From contig NZ_LQOX01000153.1 of assembly GCF_002102175.1 (NCBI RefSeq), positions 43,036 to 107,035 of the forward strand: 64,000 bases of DNA, given 5' to 3'. The notes beneath the pieces were generated by a model that ran no database searches, was not told the origin of the DNA, and was given only the letters and a program-made list of their open reading frames with translations. Position numbers and translations under genes: made by a program. Shown here one piece after another: positions 17,161 to 34,952 of the stretch. The stretch comes from Mycobacterium gastri (GTDB lineage Bacteria > Actinomycetota > Actinomycetes > Mycobacteriales > Mycobacteriaceae). Each line of letters opens with the position of its first letter. Position 1 is the stretch's first letter.

Positions 17161-17260
17161 CGTTGAGGGCGTCGAGTGTGCGTTGAGGGCGTCGAGTGTG
17201 CGTTGAGGGCGTCGAGTGTGCGTTGAGGGCGTCGAGTGTGCGTTGAGGGCGTCGAGTGTG
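17161..17260. repeat. Five perfect tandem copies of a 20-bp unit
   Basis: Five identical copies of cgttgagggcgtcgagtgtg lie end to end (17161-17260), after a partial copy at 17151-17160. They separate the convergent ends of PPE18 (17135) and mbtK (17420). The gcgtcgagtgtgcgttg core is shared with the array at 1151-1500. Only one orientation is present here, apart from a weak gcatactcgatacggc echo at about 17322-17337. Confidence 0.92.
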
Positions 17261-17419
17261 CCGTCAGGGAGGGCAGATCGTGGATATTCCCGCCCTACAT
17301 ACACAGTCAGAGCCGTCACCGCATACTCGATACGGCGCCATGACGGCCCGGTGCGGGGTAGCTGGGATTCCCTGGGCTCGGGGGTCGGCACTCGGCGGCC
17401 GCAAATCGGGAATCGGCGA

Positions 17420-18049
17420 TCAGGACTCTCGAGCCCGGGGCACATCGTCGGGCGTGCGGGGCAATGCATAAAGCGCCATCCGGCGATTCGCCATGTCATG
17501 CTCGCCGAGAAATACACAGCCGGCGCTCTCACAGAACCTGCGCGCTATCTTGTTTCGGTAGTCCGGGTCGAACATGACTCTCCGACATCGTGGTTCGGCG
17601 TTGAGCACACTGGCCACCAAGTGCGGCAACACGAATTGGGCGATTCCCTTGTTCGTGATCTCCGGGTCGGCCATGCCGGCGTGTATACCCAGGTCATAGG
17701 GAGCCCACTCGTACCGGGTCGCGATGGAATCCTTGGCAGCCCAATAGAGTTCGACGTAGGCGTGATCTTGTCCGTCAATGCTGCCGATCATCGGTCGCGA
17801 GTAGCTGCCGTCGAGCTGGGCGCGCAGGTAGCGCTGCCACCGCGACACCGGCCACACGTATTCCCATGCTTCGGCCAGATGCGGCCGGCGCATCCATTCG
17901 GCGATCATCTCGGCGTCGGTATCGGGATCGGCCAGCCGGAATGCGTATGGTTCGGGCACTTCGGGTTTGGCGGGCGGCGGCGGGATGTTTCGGACCTCGT
18001 CGGGTAGGTCGCTCAGTTCCCGCGGCAGGATCACGTCGGGTTCAGTCAT
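17420..18049 (-). CDS. mbtK: Lysine N-acyltransferase, MbtK-like (GNAT)
   Basis: This 209-residue GNAT-type acyltransferase is the length of MbtK (Rv1347c, 210 residues). It has YAFRLADPDTDAEMIAEWMRR near the start, DHAYVELYWAAKD in the middle, and VMFDPDYRNKIARRFCESAG in the acyl-CoA/ACP binding part. MbtK moves a long acyl chain onto the N6 of the mycobactin lysine. In M. tuberculosis mbtK lies in a separate locus; here it follows mbtH by 23 bases and shares the transcript. ATG 18049 was chosen because the preceding in-frame codons have no family resemblance. It supports a lipidated hydroxamate product. Confidence 0.85.
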   Translation of the reverse strand: MTEPDVILPRELSDLPDEVRNIPPPPAKPEVPEPYAFRLADPDTDAEMIAEWMRRPHLAEAWEYVWPVSRWQRYLRAQLDGSYSRPMIGSIDGQDHAYVELYWAAKDSIATRYEWAPYDLGIHAGMADPEITNKGIAQFVLPHLVASVLNAEPRCRRVMFDPDYRNKIARRFCESAGCVFLGEHDMANRRMALYALPRTPDDVPRARES

Positions 18050-18072
18050 GTCATCTCGGGTTTCGGTTGTCG

Positions 18073-18297
18073 TTATGGCTGTCGGGAATTCACCGCCTCG
18101 CGCAGGCTCCTCGGCCGCATGTCGGTCCAGTGTTCCTCGACGTATTGCAGGCAATCCGCCCGGCCGGCTTCGCCGTATACCTTGCGCCAGCCGGCCGGAA
18201 TCTCGGCGAACGCGGGCCACAGGCTGTGCTGTTCTTCGTCGTTGACCAGCACGCAAAAGGTGCCCGTCTCGTCATCGAAGGGATTGGTACTCATCAT
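18073..18297 (-). CDS. mbtH: MbtH-like protein
   Basis: This 74-residue protein has the MbtH family signature: NPFDDETGTFCVLVNDEEQHSLWP, then AGWRKVYGEAGRADCLQYVEEHWTDMRP, with the three conserved Trp residues. MbtH proteins bind adenylation domains and are needed for their folding and activity. ATG 18297 or 18294 lies inside the end of the mbtG gene (26-bp overlap), so its translation is coupled to the hydroxylase. It should serve the three adenylation domains encoded upstream. Confidence 0.92.
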   Translation of the reverse strand: MMSTNPFDDETGTFCVLVNDEEQHSLWPAFAEIPAGWRKVYGEAGRADCLQYVEEHWTDMRPRSLREAVNSRQP

Positions 18298-19558
18298 TTC
18301 TCCTACTCGAAGGGTCGTCTTGGGATAGCTCGGCGCCCAGCACCCGGTCGGAAAGCAGTCCCAGGCAGCTGAGGTTGGGAAATCCGGGTCCCTGGTTGAG
18401 TCCGGCCAGACCGGGCAAAAACAACTTCGGCATGACGCTGTTGACGGCGAGGTCGTAGCCGATCGACTCCTGCAAGCGCTCGCTGCTCAGCGGCCCGCCC
18501 AGGCCGAGTTCGAGCAGGTCGAGCGCATCCTGGTTCAGCAGCGTGGTAAACCACAACGCGTCAACCCCCGAGCCGTCGATGACCAGGTCGAAACCGTGGA
18601 CGGTTTCGAAGTTTTCGGTGCCCCGGTCGGTGCTCAGGGTGAGCCGGATCTGCTGGTCGCGATCGACCGCGTGCGCAACCCGGCCGCGCAGGTGCCGGAT
18701 CCGGTCGTCGGCCATCAACGCATCCTGCACGCTCGACGAGAACACTCCACGGTCGGTGCGTGCGATCGCGTCGCGTCGTTCCGGCAGAGTCAGGGCGGCC
18801 CAGTCGGACGGGTCGGAAAACAGCGAGTTCTCGAAGAAGCCTTCGCCCCGGGTGAACAGCGTGACCTGCGGTGAGATGACGGTGATCGTCGAAATCGGGT
18901 GCCGGAACAGCTCATGAAGCATGGCCGCGGCCGTTTCACCGCCGCCGATCATCGCGACTCGCTCCGCACTGATCCGGTCGTGGTGGGCGGCGCGATGCCA
19001 GAACTGCGCGATGGAGAGTACCCGCGGATTGCCCGGCAGCAGGGTCCGTTCGGCTTGGCCGGGCCCGGTGATCATCAACCCGTCGGCGTGCACGGTGCGC
19101 TCGGGGGTGTGCAGGGCCCAGCGCCGGCCGTCGAGGGCGATTCGGTCGACCTCCCCGTAGACCACCGTCATGTCGATTCGCTCGGCCACCCAGCGCAGAT
19201 ACCGGCCCCACCGGCCGTGGGTCGGCGCCGGGCGCCCCCGGTCGATCCATTGGGCGAACTGACCGGTAGCGATCAGATACGCCTGCCAGCTGTAGCACGT
19301 CATCCGCTCGTCGAGCTCGGCGTTGCGGCGCGGCACCAGCGACGAGCGATACGGGAAGCCGACGTCCTTCTCAGGACTAGTGCCCAAGCTTTGCGCGCCG
19401 TCGGTCCAGCCGCCGCCGGCCTGCCAGTTGGCGGCCACCCCGGTGCGTTCCACCGCGACGACGTCAGGCGTGTCGACACCCATTGCGCGTAACACCGACG
19501 CCTTGGCGGCGACGGCCACCGCCTTGGCCCCGGCACCGACGACCGCTAGCGTAGTCAT
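18272..19558 (-). CDS. mbtG: L-lysine N6-monooxygenase, MbtG-like
   Basis: This 428-residue flavin N-hydroxylase is close to the length of MbtG. It has the N-terminal FAD motif VVGAGAKAVAVAAKA (residues 5-19), the NADPH motif MIGGGETAAA near residue 200, and a C-terminal NSVMPKLFLPGLAGLNQGPG segment. It should hydroxylate the side-chain nitrogen of lysine to make the iron-binding hydroxamate, after or before acylation by MbtK. The FAD motif has GAGAKA in place of the common GxGxxG, which is also how I remember MbtG. Both ends overlap neighbours. Confidence 0.88.
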   Translation of the reverse strand: MTTLAVVGAGAKAVAVAAKASVLRAMGVDTPDVVAVERTGVAANWQAGGGWTDGAQSLGTSPEKDVGFPYRSSLVPRRNAELDERMTCYSWQAYLIATGQFAQWIDRGRPAPTHGRWGRYLRWVAERIDMTVVYGEVDRIALDGRRWALHTPERTVHADGLMITGPGQAERTLLPGNPRVLSIAQFWHRAAHHDRISAERVAMIGGGETAAAMLHELFRHPISTITVISPQVTLFTRGEGFFENSLFSDPSDWAALTLPERRDAIARTDRGVFSSSVQDALMADDRIRHLRGRVAHAVDRDQQIRLTLSTDRGTENFETVHGFDLVIDGSGVDALWFTTLLNQDALDLLELGLGGPLSSERLQESIGYDLAVNSVMPKLFLPGLAGLNQGPGFPNLSCLGLLSDRVLGAELSQDDPSSRRNDEYQSLR

Positions 19559-22500
19559 GTCACGATCTCCCTGAGAGATTCATTCCAAAGACCCTGCAGC
19601 GCGGTCAGATCCGGCTCGCTGAGGATATCCGGCAGGGCGCGCCACTGGGTCAGCAGCAGCTGCTGGTCGCCGGAGCCCAGCAGGGTGGCCATGATGACCA
19701 GTTCATGACGCACCGCCAGATCCGGTTCGGGCAGCGGCGGCAGTCCGCCCAGCAGCTCGCGGTCGAGGCGCACGCCGTCGCCGGCCTGAGAGACTCCGCC
19801 GACGTCGGTGCGGCCCAGGTAGTTCAGCAGCAGCTGCGGCCCTGGAAGACCGTTGAGCGCAGCCGCGGTGTCGCTGCGCAGGTAGCGCAGCAGACCGTAA
19901 TCGATTCCGCCGCCCGGGATTTGCGCCAATTGCTGTATCACGCGATGCAGGTCGGTGGAATGCACTCGCAGCGGATAGATCGCGCTGAGCAGGCCCACGG
20001 TGTCGGTGGTGTCAATTGTGCCGTCGGGGTCGTCGACCAGAGCGTCGGTGCGGCCGTGGGTTTCCAGGGCCAGCAGCGGTGCCGGCGTCGGCTGACCCCG
20101 GCGCTGTCGCCACCGGGTCACCGTCCGCGCCGCCGCCGCGACCAGCAGGTCGAACATCGGCACACCCGAGGCCAGCAGTCGACCCGTGATGTCGGTGTCG
20201 GTCACTGCGGCACGGATCAGCAGGCCGGCGGTCCGGTCACGGTCGGCCTGGACCCGTCGGGCACCCAGATCCGGGTCCTCACCCTGGAGCTGGGAAAGCC
20301 AAAACGGTATGGTGTCAATGGTTTCGGCGCGCCGCATGAGCGCTTGGGCCCACCGCCGGTAGCTGGTGTGCTCGGGAACAGGCGCGGGTGAGTGGCCGCC
20401 GGCCAGCGCGTGCAAGGCGACATCGAGTTCACCGAGTACCACCCGCCACGACGCCGGGTCCATCGCCAGCACATGTGCGGCCAGCAGCAGCACGCTCGGT
20501 CCGCTCGGCGGCCGCAGCCAACTGGCGGAGAGCAGCGAACCACGCTCGGGGTCAAGGCGTTCCAGCGCCCGTTCGGCGTGTGCGGTGACCGCTGCCCGGA
20601 GATCACCGGACACCGCAGCCTCGTCGAAGAAGTCTCCAACGGGGGTGGGCACCAGGGTCATGCTGGTTCGGTCCAGTCGGGTACGCAGCACTTCGTGGCT
20701 GTCGACGATGGCGGTCAGCGCAGCTCGCAGCTGCTCTGCGGTGATGTCCTCGAGCAGCCGGATGGCCTCGACCTGTCCCATCCGCCGCGGCTCGCCGTAT
20801 TCATAGACCCAAATCGCGTTGGGCAGCAACGGAATCGGTTCGGTGCTGTGCTCGATGTCGGGGGCAGTGCCCGTGGTTTCGGCGTCGATCGCGGCGGCGA
20901 GTTCGCGAATATTGTTGCATTCCAGGATGAGCCGGGCGCGTAGCGGGATGCCGCGGCGGCGCGCCGCCTGGACCACCGAAAGCGCCACGATGCTGTCCAG
21001 TCCCAATTCCAGGAAATCTGCGGTCACGTCGACCTCGGGGATCTGCAACATCTCCGAAAGCAACGCGGCCACTGCGGATTCCGTGGCCGTCTCGGGTGCG
21101 GACTCAACTGCGCCGGCATCGACGTCGGGCAGCGCGGACTCGTCCAGCTTGCCGTTGGCGGTCAGCGGGATCTCATCGACGACGACGATGCGCTGCGGCA
21201 CCATGTAGCGCGGCAGCCGCTCACCGAGCATGGCCCGCAGCTCGGCTTCGGTGGGCTCGGAGCCGTTCGCGGTCGCGGCGCAGGCCGTCAACCGGGCGCC
21301 GCCCTGGTGTTCGCGGACCACGACATGGGCGTGACGCACCCCCGGGTGCGCCTGCAGCGCCGCGGCGATCTCGCCGGGTTCCACCCGGTAGCCGCGGATC
21401 TTCACCTGCTCGTCGGCGCGGCCCAGATACTGCAGCGACTCGTCGGGCTGGCGGCGCACCACGTCGCCGGTGCGATACATCCGCTCCCCAGACCCGAACG
21501 GGTCGGCGACGAACCGATGCGACGTCTCACCGGGACGTCCGAGATAGCCGCGCGCCAATTGTGCGCCTGCAACATACAATTCACCGGCCGCGCCGTGGGG
21601 CACCGGGCGCAGCGCCGAGTCCAGGACATAGGCGCGGCTCTGCTGGGTCGGGCGCCCGATCGACGGCGCCGGGTGCTCGGTGATGTCGGCGACCACTGCC
21701 TCGACGGTGGTTTCGGTGGGGCCGTAGCAGTTGTAGGCCGCCATCCCGCCGCGCGCGCAGGCGTCGCGGATCATGTTCCAGGTCGGCGGGGCGACGGCTT
21801 CGCCGCCCAGCGCTAGCACCGCCAGCGGGACGGTCGTGAGCAAGCCGAAGGCTCGCAGCTGGGCGAACATCGACGGGGTGGTGTCGATCATGTCGATACG
21901 GTGCTCGGCGATCGCGTGGACCAGCGACTCGGCGTCGCGCTGGGTGCGTTCGTCGACGACGTGCACGGTGTGGCCGTCGAGCAGGGCGACCAGCGGCTGC
22001 CAGGCCGCGTCGAACGCGAACGACCAGGCGTGTGCGATACGCAGCCGACGCTGCAGCCTGGCGGCGGCGGGCCGCAGCACGGTGTCGATGTGGTCGTCGG
22101 CATAGGCACCCAGCGCGGCGTGGGTTCCGATGACGCCCTTGGGTTCTCCGGTGGTCCCGGAGGTGAAGACGATGTAGGCGGACTGCCGGGGGTCGACGTC
22201 GGCGGGGCGGAAATCGTCGGCCTGGTCGGGCGCCTCCGAGGCTGTCACCAGATCCTCGTCAATGACGATGGTGGCACCGGTCTGGCGCAGGATCGACTCC
22301 ACCCGCTCCGGCGGCGTCCCCGGTTCCAGCGGCACGCATAAAGCGCCGGCTTTGAGCACCGCGAGCAGCGCGACGACATACTGCGGGCTACGGGAAAGCC
22401 GCACCGCCACCGGCGATTCCGGCTCGGCGCCGTGATCGATCAGTACCGCGGCCAGCCGGTTGGCCGCCGCGTCCAGCTCGCCGTAGGACATGGACCCGGA

Positions 22501-23969
22501 GGTCCAGCTCAGCGCCTCCTGGTCGGGACTGGCCTGCGCAACCGCGGCGAAGCGGGTGTGAACGCCTGCTGTCGGGCGGGCCGGTGCGGTGCCGGCGGCG
22601 CGCAGCGGCCGGGTCTCTTCGTCGAACAGCACGCTGACCTGGCGCAGCGGGCGCTCCCAACTCGACAGCAGCCGCTCGGCGGTGGCCAGCACGCGCCGGC
22701 CGAGCATCTCCGCGGTGGTCGCACCCAGTGCGCCGTCGAGCACCTCGACGAACATGACCAGCTGTCCGTCGTCCAGGTGGGCGGCCAGCGCGACCGGGAA
22801 ATGTGTCACGCTCTCCAGCCCGGCCGGCCGGAATGTCACGCCGCCTGCGGTCAATTCACCGGATTCGGCCAGTCCGGCGGTAGGAAAATTTTCGTAGACC
22901 AGCAGCGTGTCGAACATCTCGCCGACGCCGCCGATCGCCCGCAGTTGTGCGTGGCTGAGGTAGCTGTGGTCCCGCAGCGCCGCTGCATTTCGTTGCAGCG
23001 CAACGCATTGCGAACCGACGGCGGTGTGCTGATCGAGTCGCACCCGCAGCGGCACGGTGTTGATGAACAACCCGATCATGGTTTCGACACCGGACAGTTC
23101 GGCGGGCCGGCCCGACACCGTGACGCCGAACACGACGTCGTCGCGGTCGGTCAGCCGTGACAACACCAGCGCCCAGGCCATCTGCATCAAGGTGCTCACG
23201 GTGATTCCGTGGGAGCGGGCACCGTCGCTCAACCGCGCGGTGGTCTGACGGTCGGTTCGCAATTCGGTGCGCCGCGGCAGTCCGGTGCGCGGCGCTTCGC
23301 TGGCCATCGACGCCGCCAATCGCGTCGGGCCGGGCAACCCGGCCAGGTGCTCGCGCCACACCCGCTCGCTGGCCGAGCGGTCACGTCCGGCCAGCCACCC
23401 GATGTAATCCCGGTACGGCCGCGGGTTGACCGGCAGCGCGTCCAGGTCACCGCCCGCCCCGTACAGCGTGATCATCTCCGCTGCGAACACCGGCAGCGAC
23501 CACCCGTCGATCACGATGTGATGCGCGGTTATCACCAAATGCCAACGAGCATACGATAATTCGATCAGCAGGAAGCGGATCGCCGGTGTCTTTTCGAAGT
23601 CGAACGGCCGAGACCGTTCCGCGGCCGACAGTTTTTCGATTTCCGCGGGCTCGGCGGCAACTTGACGCCAGGGCAACTCGACCCACGACGGCACGATCTG
23701 CACCGGCCGGGGGATGTCGCGGCTGACGAAGCTGGCCCGCAGGTTCGGGTGGCGCATCAACATCTTGGCCGCGCAGTCCTTGAGCAGCTCGACGTCGAGC
23801 GGACCGGCGATATCGGCGGCGATCCCGACCAGGTACGGGTCGTCGACCGGAGAGCCGTCATGGGCATCGGCCAGCCCGGAAAGCACCGTCAGCGAATACA
23901 GCCCTTCCTGCAAAGGACTCAGCGCCATCACGTCTTCGATGCCTGAGGGCGCACCGGTTTCGGTGGCGG

Positions 23970-23973
<4 letters not shown>
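19555..23973 (-). CDS. mbtF: Non-ribosomal peptide synthetase, MbtF-like (C-A-PCP-E-like)
   Basis: This 1472-residue NRPS is close to MbtF in length. Domains in order: condensation (about 15-450, HHIVIDGWS at 151-159, intact); adenylation (about 465-950, TSGTTGEPKG at 604-613); carrier protein (LGLDS at 990-994); and a terminal epimerase/condensation-like domain (about 1045-1470). Read by eye, the adenylation pocket is D-A-Q-D-A-G-C-V-E-K, which resembles lysine pockets of the DAQD type. The terminal domain has H1167-V-L-A-M-D1172-P, so the second His of HHxxxDG is Val. MbtF adds the final lysine of mycobactin, which is cyclised. ATG 23973 overlaps the mbtE stop (ATGA). Confidence 0.88.
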
Positions 23974-30462
<6,489 letters not shown>

Positions 30463-30470
<8 letters not shown>

Positions 30471-33400
30471 GCGAGGATGTCAACCTTTCTCGTCTTTTTT
30501 CTCGTCTTTCGGGATTCGCGGTGGACCCGGGCTCCGCGGTTGACTCCGGGCTTGCGGCCGGGCCGTCCGCGCCGGGGGCCGACTGCAGAATCCCGATCAG
30601 CTCGGCGCCGGTGATACCGCCGAGCAGGCGGGCCGCGGGCACCGATTGGCCGGTCCACCGGCGCAACCGGTCACGCAGGTCCAGCGCCAGCATCGAGTCC
30701 GCGCCGAGGTCGACCAGCGACGCGTTCAGGTCGACCGCCGCCGGACCATCGAGACTGAATGCCGCGGCGATCTCGGCGCGTACCAGATCGCTGACCGATA
30801 GCTGGTCCGGGCGGTCTCCGTCGGCCCCCGAATCATCGTCGCGTTCGGTGGTTGCTGTCGCGAACGGCATTGCGGCGCCCTGGCTTTCGAAGAACACGCG
30901 AAGGCGGTCGAAGTCGGCGGCCAGAATCAGCGGGTCGCCGTGACGGCGCCCGAGACTGGCCGTGATCGCCGCGTCGGGGTCCATGGCGATCAAGCCGGAC
31001 CGCTCAATGCGGGCGACGTCGTCGGTGCCCGCGATCGTGGTGCCCTGCCACAAGCCCCAGCGCACCGACATGCAGTTCAGTCCGTTGCCGCGCAACTGGG
31101 CGGCCACCGTGTCGAGCATCCGGTTGGACGCCGCATAGCCGGCGTGCCCGTAGCCGCCCCACACTCCGGACACCGAGGAACACAGCAGGATCCGCGCATC
31201 CGGCCGCAGCGGCCACCCGTCGATCATTCGGATCAGCCCGGTTACCTTGGCGGAGAACACATCTGCCCACTCCTGGTCGCCGAGTTGGTCGTGGGGGGCG
31301 AAGCGGGCTGCGCCGGCGGCGTGGATCAACAGCGACGCGCCGTGGCCGGCGTACTCGCCGGCAACGGCCGCCAGCGCGTCGGTGTCGGTGATGTCGCAAG
31401 CCGGGGCGTGCACCTGCGCCGGGTACCCCGCAGTCAACCGGTCCAGCTCGGCCCGGTCGAGGCCGTTGCGGCTCAACAGCGTGACCCGCTGGGCGCCGTG
31501 TTCAACGCAGTGCCGGGCGTACCGCAGGCCGATGGTGCCGTTGCCGCCGGTGATGACCACGTGGTCCAGCGCCGCGGCGTCGACGCGTTCGGGCGCGGAT
31601 TCGGCGGACTCGCGCAGCGTCCGGACAAAGCAATCGAGCCCGGTGCCGGAATGGTGGGCGCGCACCGCGACTTCGGTGTGATCGTCGAGCAGCACATCGA
31701 CGCACCGGTGGGCGGTCGCCTTGTCGATACCTCGGCTCGGCACGTCGAGGTGGGCGAATGTCTGGTCGGGGAACTCGAAGCCGACGCTGCGGTGCATCGC
31801 GGCCAGCGCGGCCTGCGCCGGCAACGCCACCGGTGCGCCGGCGTCCACCTGCTCACCGCGGCTGGTGACCAGCCAGACGCGTCGACAGCGCGGCCCGACC
31901 GCGTGGCGGTAGTCGAGTTGTCCCGCGCCGCTGCGGAGTTGGCCGGCTGCGGCGATCGGGTCCGGCTGCATCAGAGCCGGTGCGATAATGACGGCGATCT
32001 CCGCCTCGGCGGGGTCCTTCAGGTCGCACGCGGGATGCGCCCGGACGGCACGGGTCAGCCGGCGCATCAACGGATCGTCGGCCGAGTCGGGCGTCACGAC
32101 CGCGACGGCGGTGCGCGCCCGGCCGGCCGTGTCGTGTTGACTTCGGTCGCGCGGCGGCAACTGGTCCCACTGCTCGTAGGCGACCACCAGAGCCGACCCG
32201 GGTGCCGGCGGCAACGGCTCGGGGGTGGCCCATAAATGTATGGCCCGCATCGGCGCGGTCGGGAAACCCCGCAGCAGCGGCTGGTCGCCGACGCCCGCGA
32301 CGTCTCGCCAGCGGTAACCGGGATTGGCCACCGCGGCGGCGGCGATGTTGGCGGACAACTGCTCCACGACGGGTTCGTCACGGCGCCCCGAACCCACGAT
32401 CAGGGCGTCTTCGGCCAGTTCGGCAAGTGCGTAGCGCAGCGACGGATGCGCCGACATTTCCACGAACGTGCCCGCGCCGCGTTGCCCGGCCGTTGCCGCG
32501 GCCCGATCGAATCTGACTGTGTTGCGCAGGTTTTGGTACCAGTAGTCGGTGAAGTCGGTGTCTGGCGTGACCACGTCGCCGCGAGTCGAGCCGACGAACT
32601 CCACCGGTGCGTCCAAGAACTTCGATGCGGGCAGCAGTTCGCTCAACGTGTCGCGCAGCGATTCCAGCTTGCTGGTGTGCCCCGGATAGTCAACGGTCAG
32701 CTTGCGGGCGAAAATGCCGTCCTTTTCGGCCCGTCCCACGATGGCGGCCACTGCGTGGCGGTCCCCGGAAACGACACTCGACGACGGCGAGTTGACTGCC
32801 GAAACTTCCAGCCAGCCCGGCGTTTCGGCGATCAATCGCTCAGCCTGATCGGCGCCCATGCTGAGGACCGCCATGCCGTAGCGGCCCGACAGCCGGCCGA
32901 CCACGGTGGCCCGGGCGGCTACGACGGCGACCGCGTCCGCCAGCGTGATGGTGCCGGCCACATAAGCGGCCGCCGCCTCTCCCAGACTGTGCCCAATGGT
33001 GAGGTCGGGCAGCACTCCGCAGGATCGCCACAGCTGCGCCAGACTGGCGGCGTGGGTGAATTGTGCTCCCTGGACGTCGATCTGCGACCAGCCGCGGTCC
33101 GTGCCGGCCCTCGAGCCGGCTGTCGAGCCGGCCCTCCTGCCGGCCCTCGCGCCGGCTGGAGTCTCGCCTAACAGATAAGGCAGCGGCGAAGGCAAACCCG
33201 CAGCGACGAACGCTTGCGCGCATCGGTCCGCCTCCGCCCGGTACGCCGGAAGACGCTGGTACGCCTCGGCTCCCATCGAGGGCCACTGATTGCCCTGGCC
33301 CGGGAACGCGAACGCGGTTCGCGTTGTGGCGTTCTCCGAAGACCGGGCGACCAGCGGATGCTGTTCACCAGCGGCCAGTGCGCGCAGCCCGGCCTGGAGT

Positions 33401-33624
33401 TCAGCGCGGTCGGCGGCCCGCACGACCGCGCGGTGGCGGCGCACCCGCCGGGTGCGCAGCAGCGTGGCCGCCACTGCCGGGGTCACGTCGTCGGTTCCGG
33501 GTTGCGCCCCGAGGTGCCCGAGGTAGTCGAGGATGGCCGCGGCGTCCTGACCGATCAGCTCTTCTTCATGTGCGCTGAGCAGCACCGGCACGCGGTTATC
33601 GGGAAGTCGGTGCGTGGCCATCAT
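30463..33624 (-). CDS. mbtD: Polyketide synthase AT-KR-ACP, MbtD-like
   Basis: This 1053-residue protein lacks a ketosynthase and works with the separate MbtC-like one. Acyltransferase (about 90-430) has GHSLGEAAA with its nucleophile Ser. Ketoreductase (about 680-900) has the NADPH motif TGGNGTIGLRYARH and the SSVSGVWGGYGHAGYAASN Ser-Tyr-Asn set. The acyl carrier protein (about 950-1020) has LGADSMLALDL. In mycobactin synthesis MbtC/MbtD add and reduce the short hydroxyacid between the two lysines. ATG 33624 overlaps the mbtC stop (ATGATG). A low-complexity RAGS-type repeat at about residues 150-175 looks like an expanded linker. Confidence 0.88.
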
Positions 33625-34952
33625 GCGGCGCCTGCTATCGATGCCATCGAGACGATGAGATGGGCATTGGTGCCGCTGATGCCGAAGGCGGAGACGGCGC
33701 CGATCCGTTGCCCGTCCGCGGCCGGCCACGGGGTCAGTTCCTGTGCTAGTCGCAAACCCTGGCTGTCCCAATCGATTTCCCGACTCGCCTCGGCGGCGTG
33801 CAGGGTGGGTGGCACCGCGCCATGGTCAGCGGCGACCAGAACCTTGGCCAGACCGAGCGCTCCGCCGGCGGCCTGCGCATGGCCGAAGTTGGACTTCACC
33901 GACCCCAGCAGGGCGCCGCGACCCGGTTCGGTGTTGCCGTAGGTTTCGGCCAGCGCCTGCAATTCGGTGCGATCACCGAGCCGGGTGCCGGTGCCGTGTC
34001 CCTCGATCATGCCGATCTGTTCGGGCCCGAGCCCTGCTTGGGCCATGGCCCGCAGAAACAGGCGGCTCTGCGCGGCACTCGACGGGGCGGCGAGCCCCGC
34101 GCTGCGGCCGTCCTGGTTGAGCGCGCTGGCGCGGACCTCTGCGACGATTCGCCTGCCGTTGCGCAGCGCAACCGACTTCCGTTGCAGGACAAACATTGCC
34201 GCACCCTCGGCCCAGAGGGTGCCACTGGCTTGCGCGCTGTAGGGGCGGCAGTGGCCATCGTCGGACAGGGCGTGCTGCTTGGAGAACTCGACGAAGAAGC
34301 CGGGAGAGCCCATCACGGTGACCCCGCCGGCCAGGGCCATGTCGCAGTCGCCGGCCCGCAATGCCTGCACCGCAACGTGAAGTGCGGCCAGCGCAGACGA
34401 GCAGGAGGAGTCGATCGTCAACGCCGGGCCGGCCAGTCCCAACAGGTAGGAGATCCGGCCGGAGATCACCCCGGAAGCGGTCCCGGTGAGCAAGCGTCCG
34501 CTGTGGCCGGAGAACTCCGCCATGTCGGGGCCGTATCCAGTGAGGTAGGCGCCGACATAGCAACCCACGTCGTGTCCGGCCAGGTCGTCGGGGTTGATAC
34601 CGCTGCCTTCCAGGGCGCGCCAGGCGACTCGCAAGGCAACCCGCTGCTGCGGGTCCATCGAAATGGCCTCACGCAGCGAAATGCCGAAGAACGCCGGATC
34701 GAAGGTCGCCGCCCCGGTCAAGAAGCCGCCGCAATTGCGGATCTTCTTGAATCCCTCACGGCAGGATCCGGTCAGCAGGTCGCGGATCGGCCAGCCCCGG
34801 TCAGTGGGCAACGGGCACAACCCTTCCTGTCGTTGCGACAGGAAGTCCCAGTAGCCCTCCGCGGTGTCGACACCGCCGGGCGCTTCGATCGCCATGCCGA
34901 CGATGACGATCGGATCGGGGTCGACGACGGTGCTCGCCTGGGGGTCAGACAT
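33621..34952 (-). CDS. mbtC: Ketosynthase, MbtC-like
   Basis: This 443-residue stand-alone beta-ketoacyl synthase matches MbtC in length. The active-site triad is complete: Cys in TIDSSCSSALAALH, His in EGHGTGTRLGD, and His in NFGHAQAAGG. It should extend the chain with a malonyl unit loaded on the MbtD-like carrier. It is the first clearly functional gene of the mbtC-D-E-F-G-H-K run, all on the minus strand with overlapping ends. Its ATG overlaps the end of a short coding-like tail (34945-35103). Confidence 0.9.
   Translation of the reverse strand: MSDPQASTVVDPDPIVIVGMAIEAPGGVDTAEGYWDFLSQRQEGLCPLPTDRGWPIRDLLTGSCREGFKKIRNCGGFLTGAATFDPAFFGISLREAISMDPQQRVALRVAWRALEGSGINPDDLAGHDVGCYVGAYLTGYGPDMAEFSGHSGRLLTGTASGVISGRISYLLGLAGPALTIDSSCSSALAALHVAVQALRAGDCDMALAGGVTVMGSPGFFVEFSKQHALSDDGHCRPYSAQASGTLWAEGAAMFVLQRKSVALRNGRRIVAEVRASALNQDGRSAGLAAPSSAAQSRLFLRAMAQAGLGPEQIGMIEGHGTGTRLGDRTELQALAETYGNTEPGRGALLGSVKSNFGHAQAAGGALGLAKVLVAADHGAVPPTLHAAEASREIDWDSQGLRLAQELTPWPAADGQRIGAVSAFGISGTNAHLIVSMASIAGAA

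Noticed and set aside
17136..17419. esxK/esxL-like genes after PPE18
   Set aside because: I looked for WxG-type 95-codon frames here and found none; only the repeat array and the end of mbtK are present.
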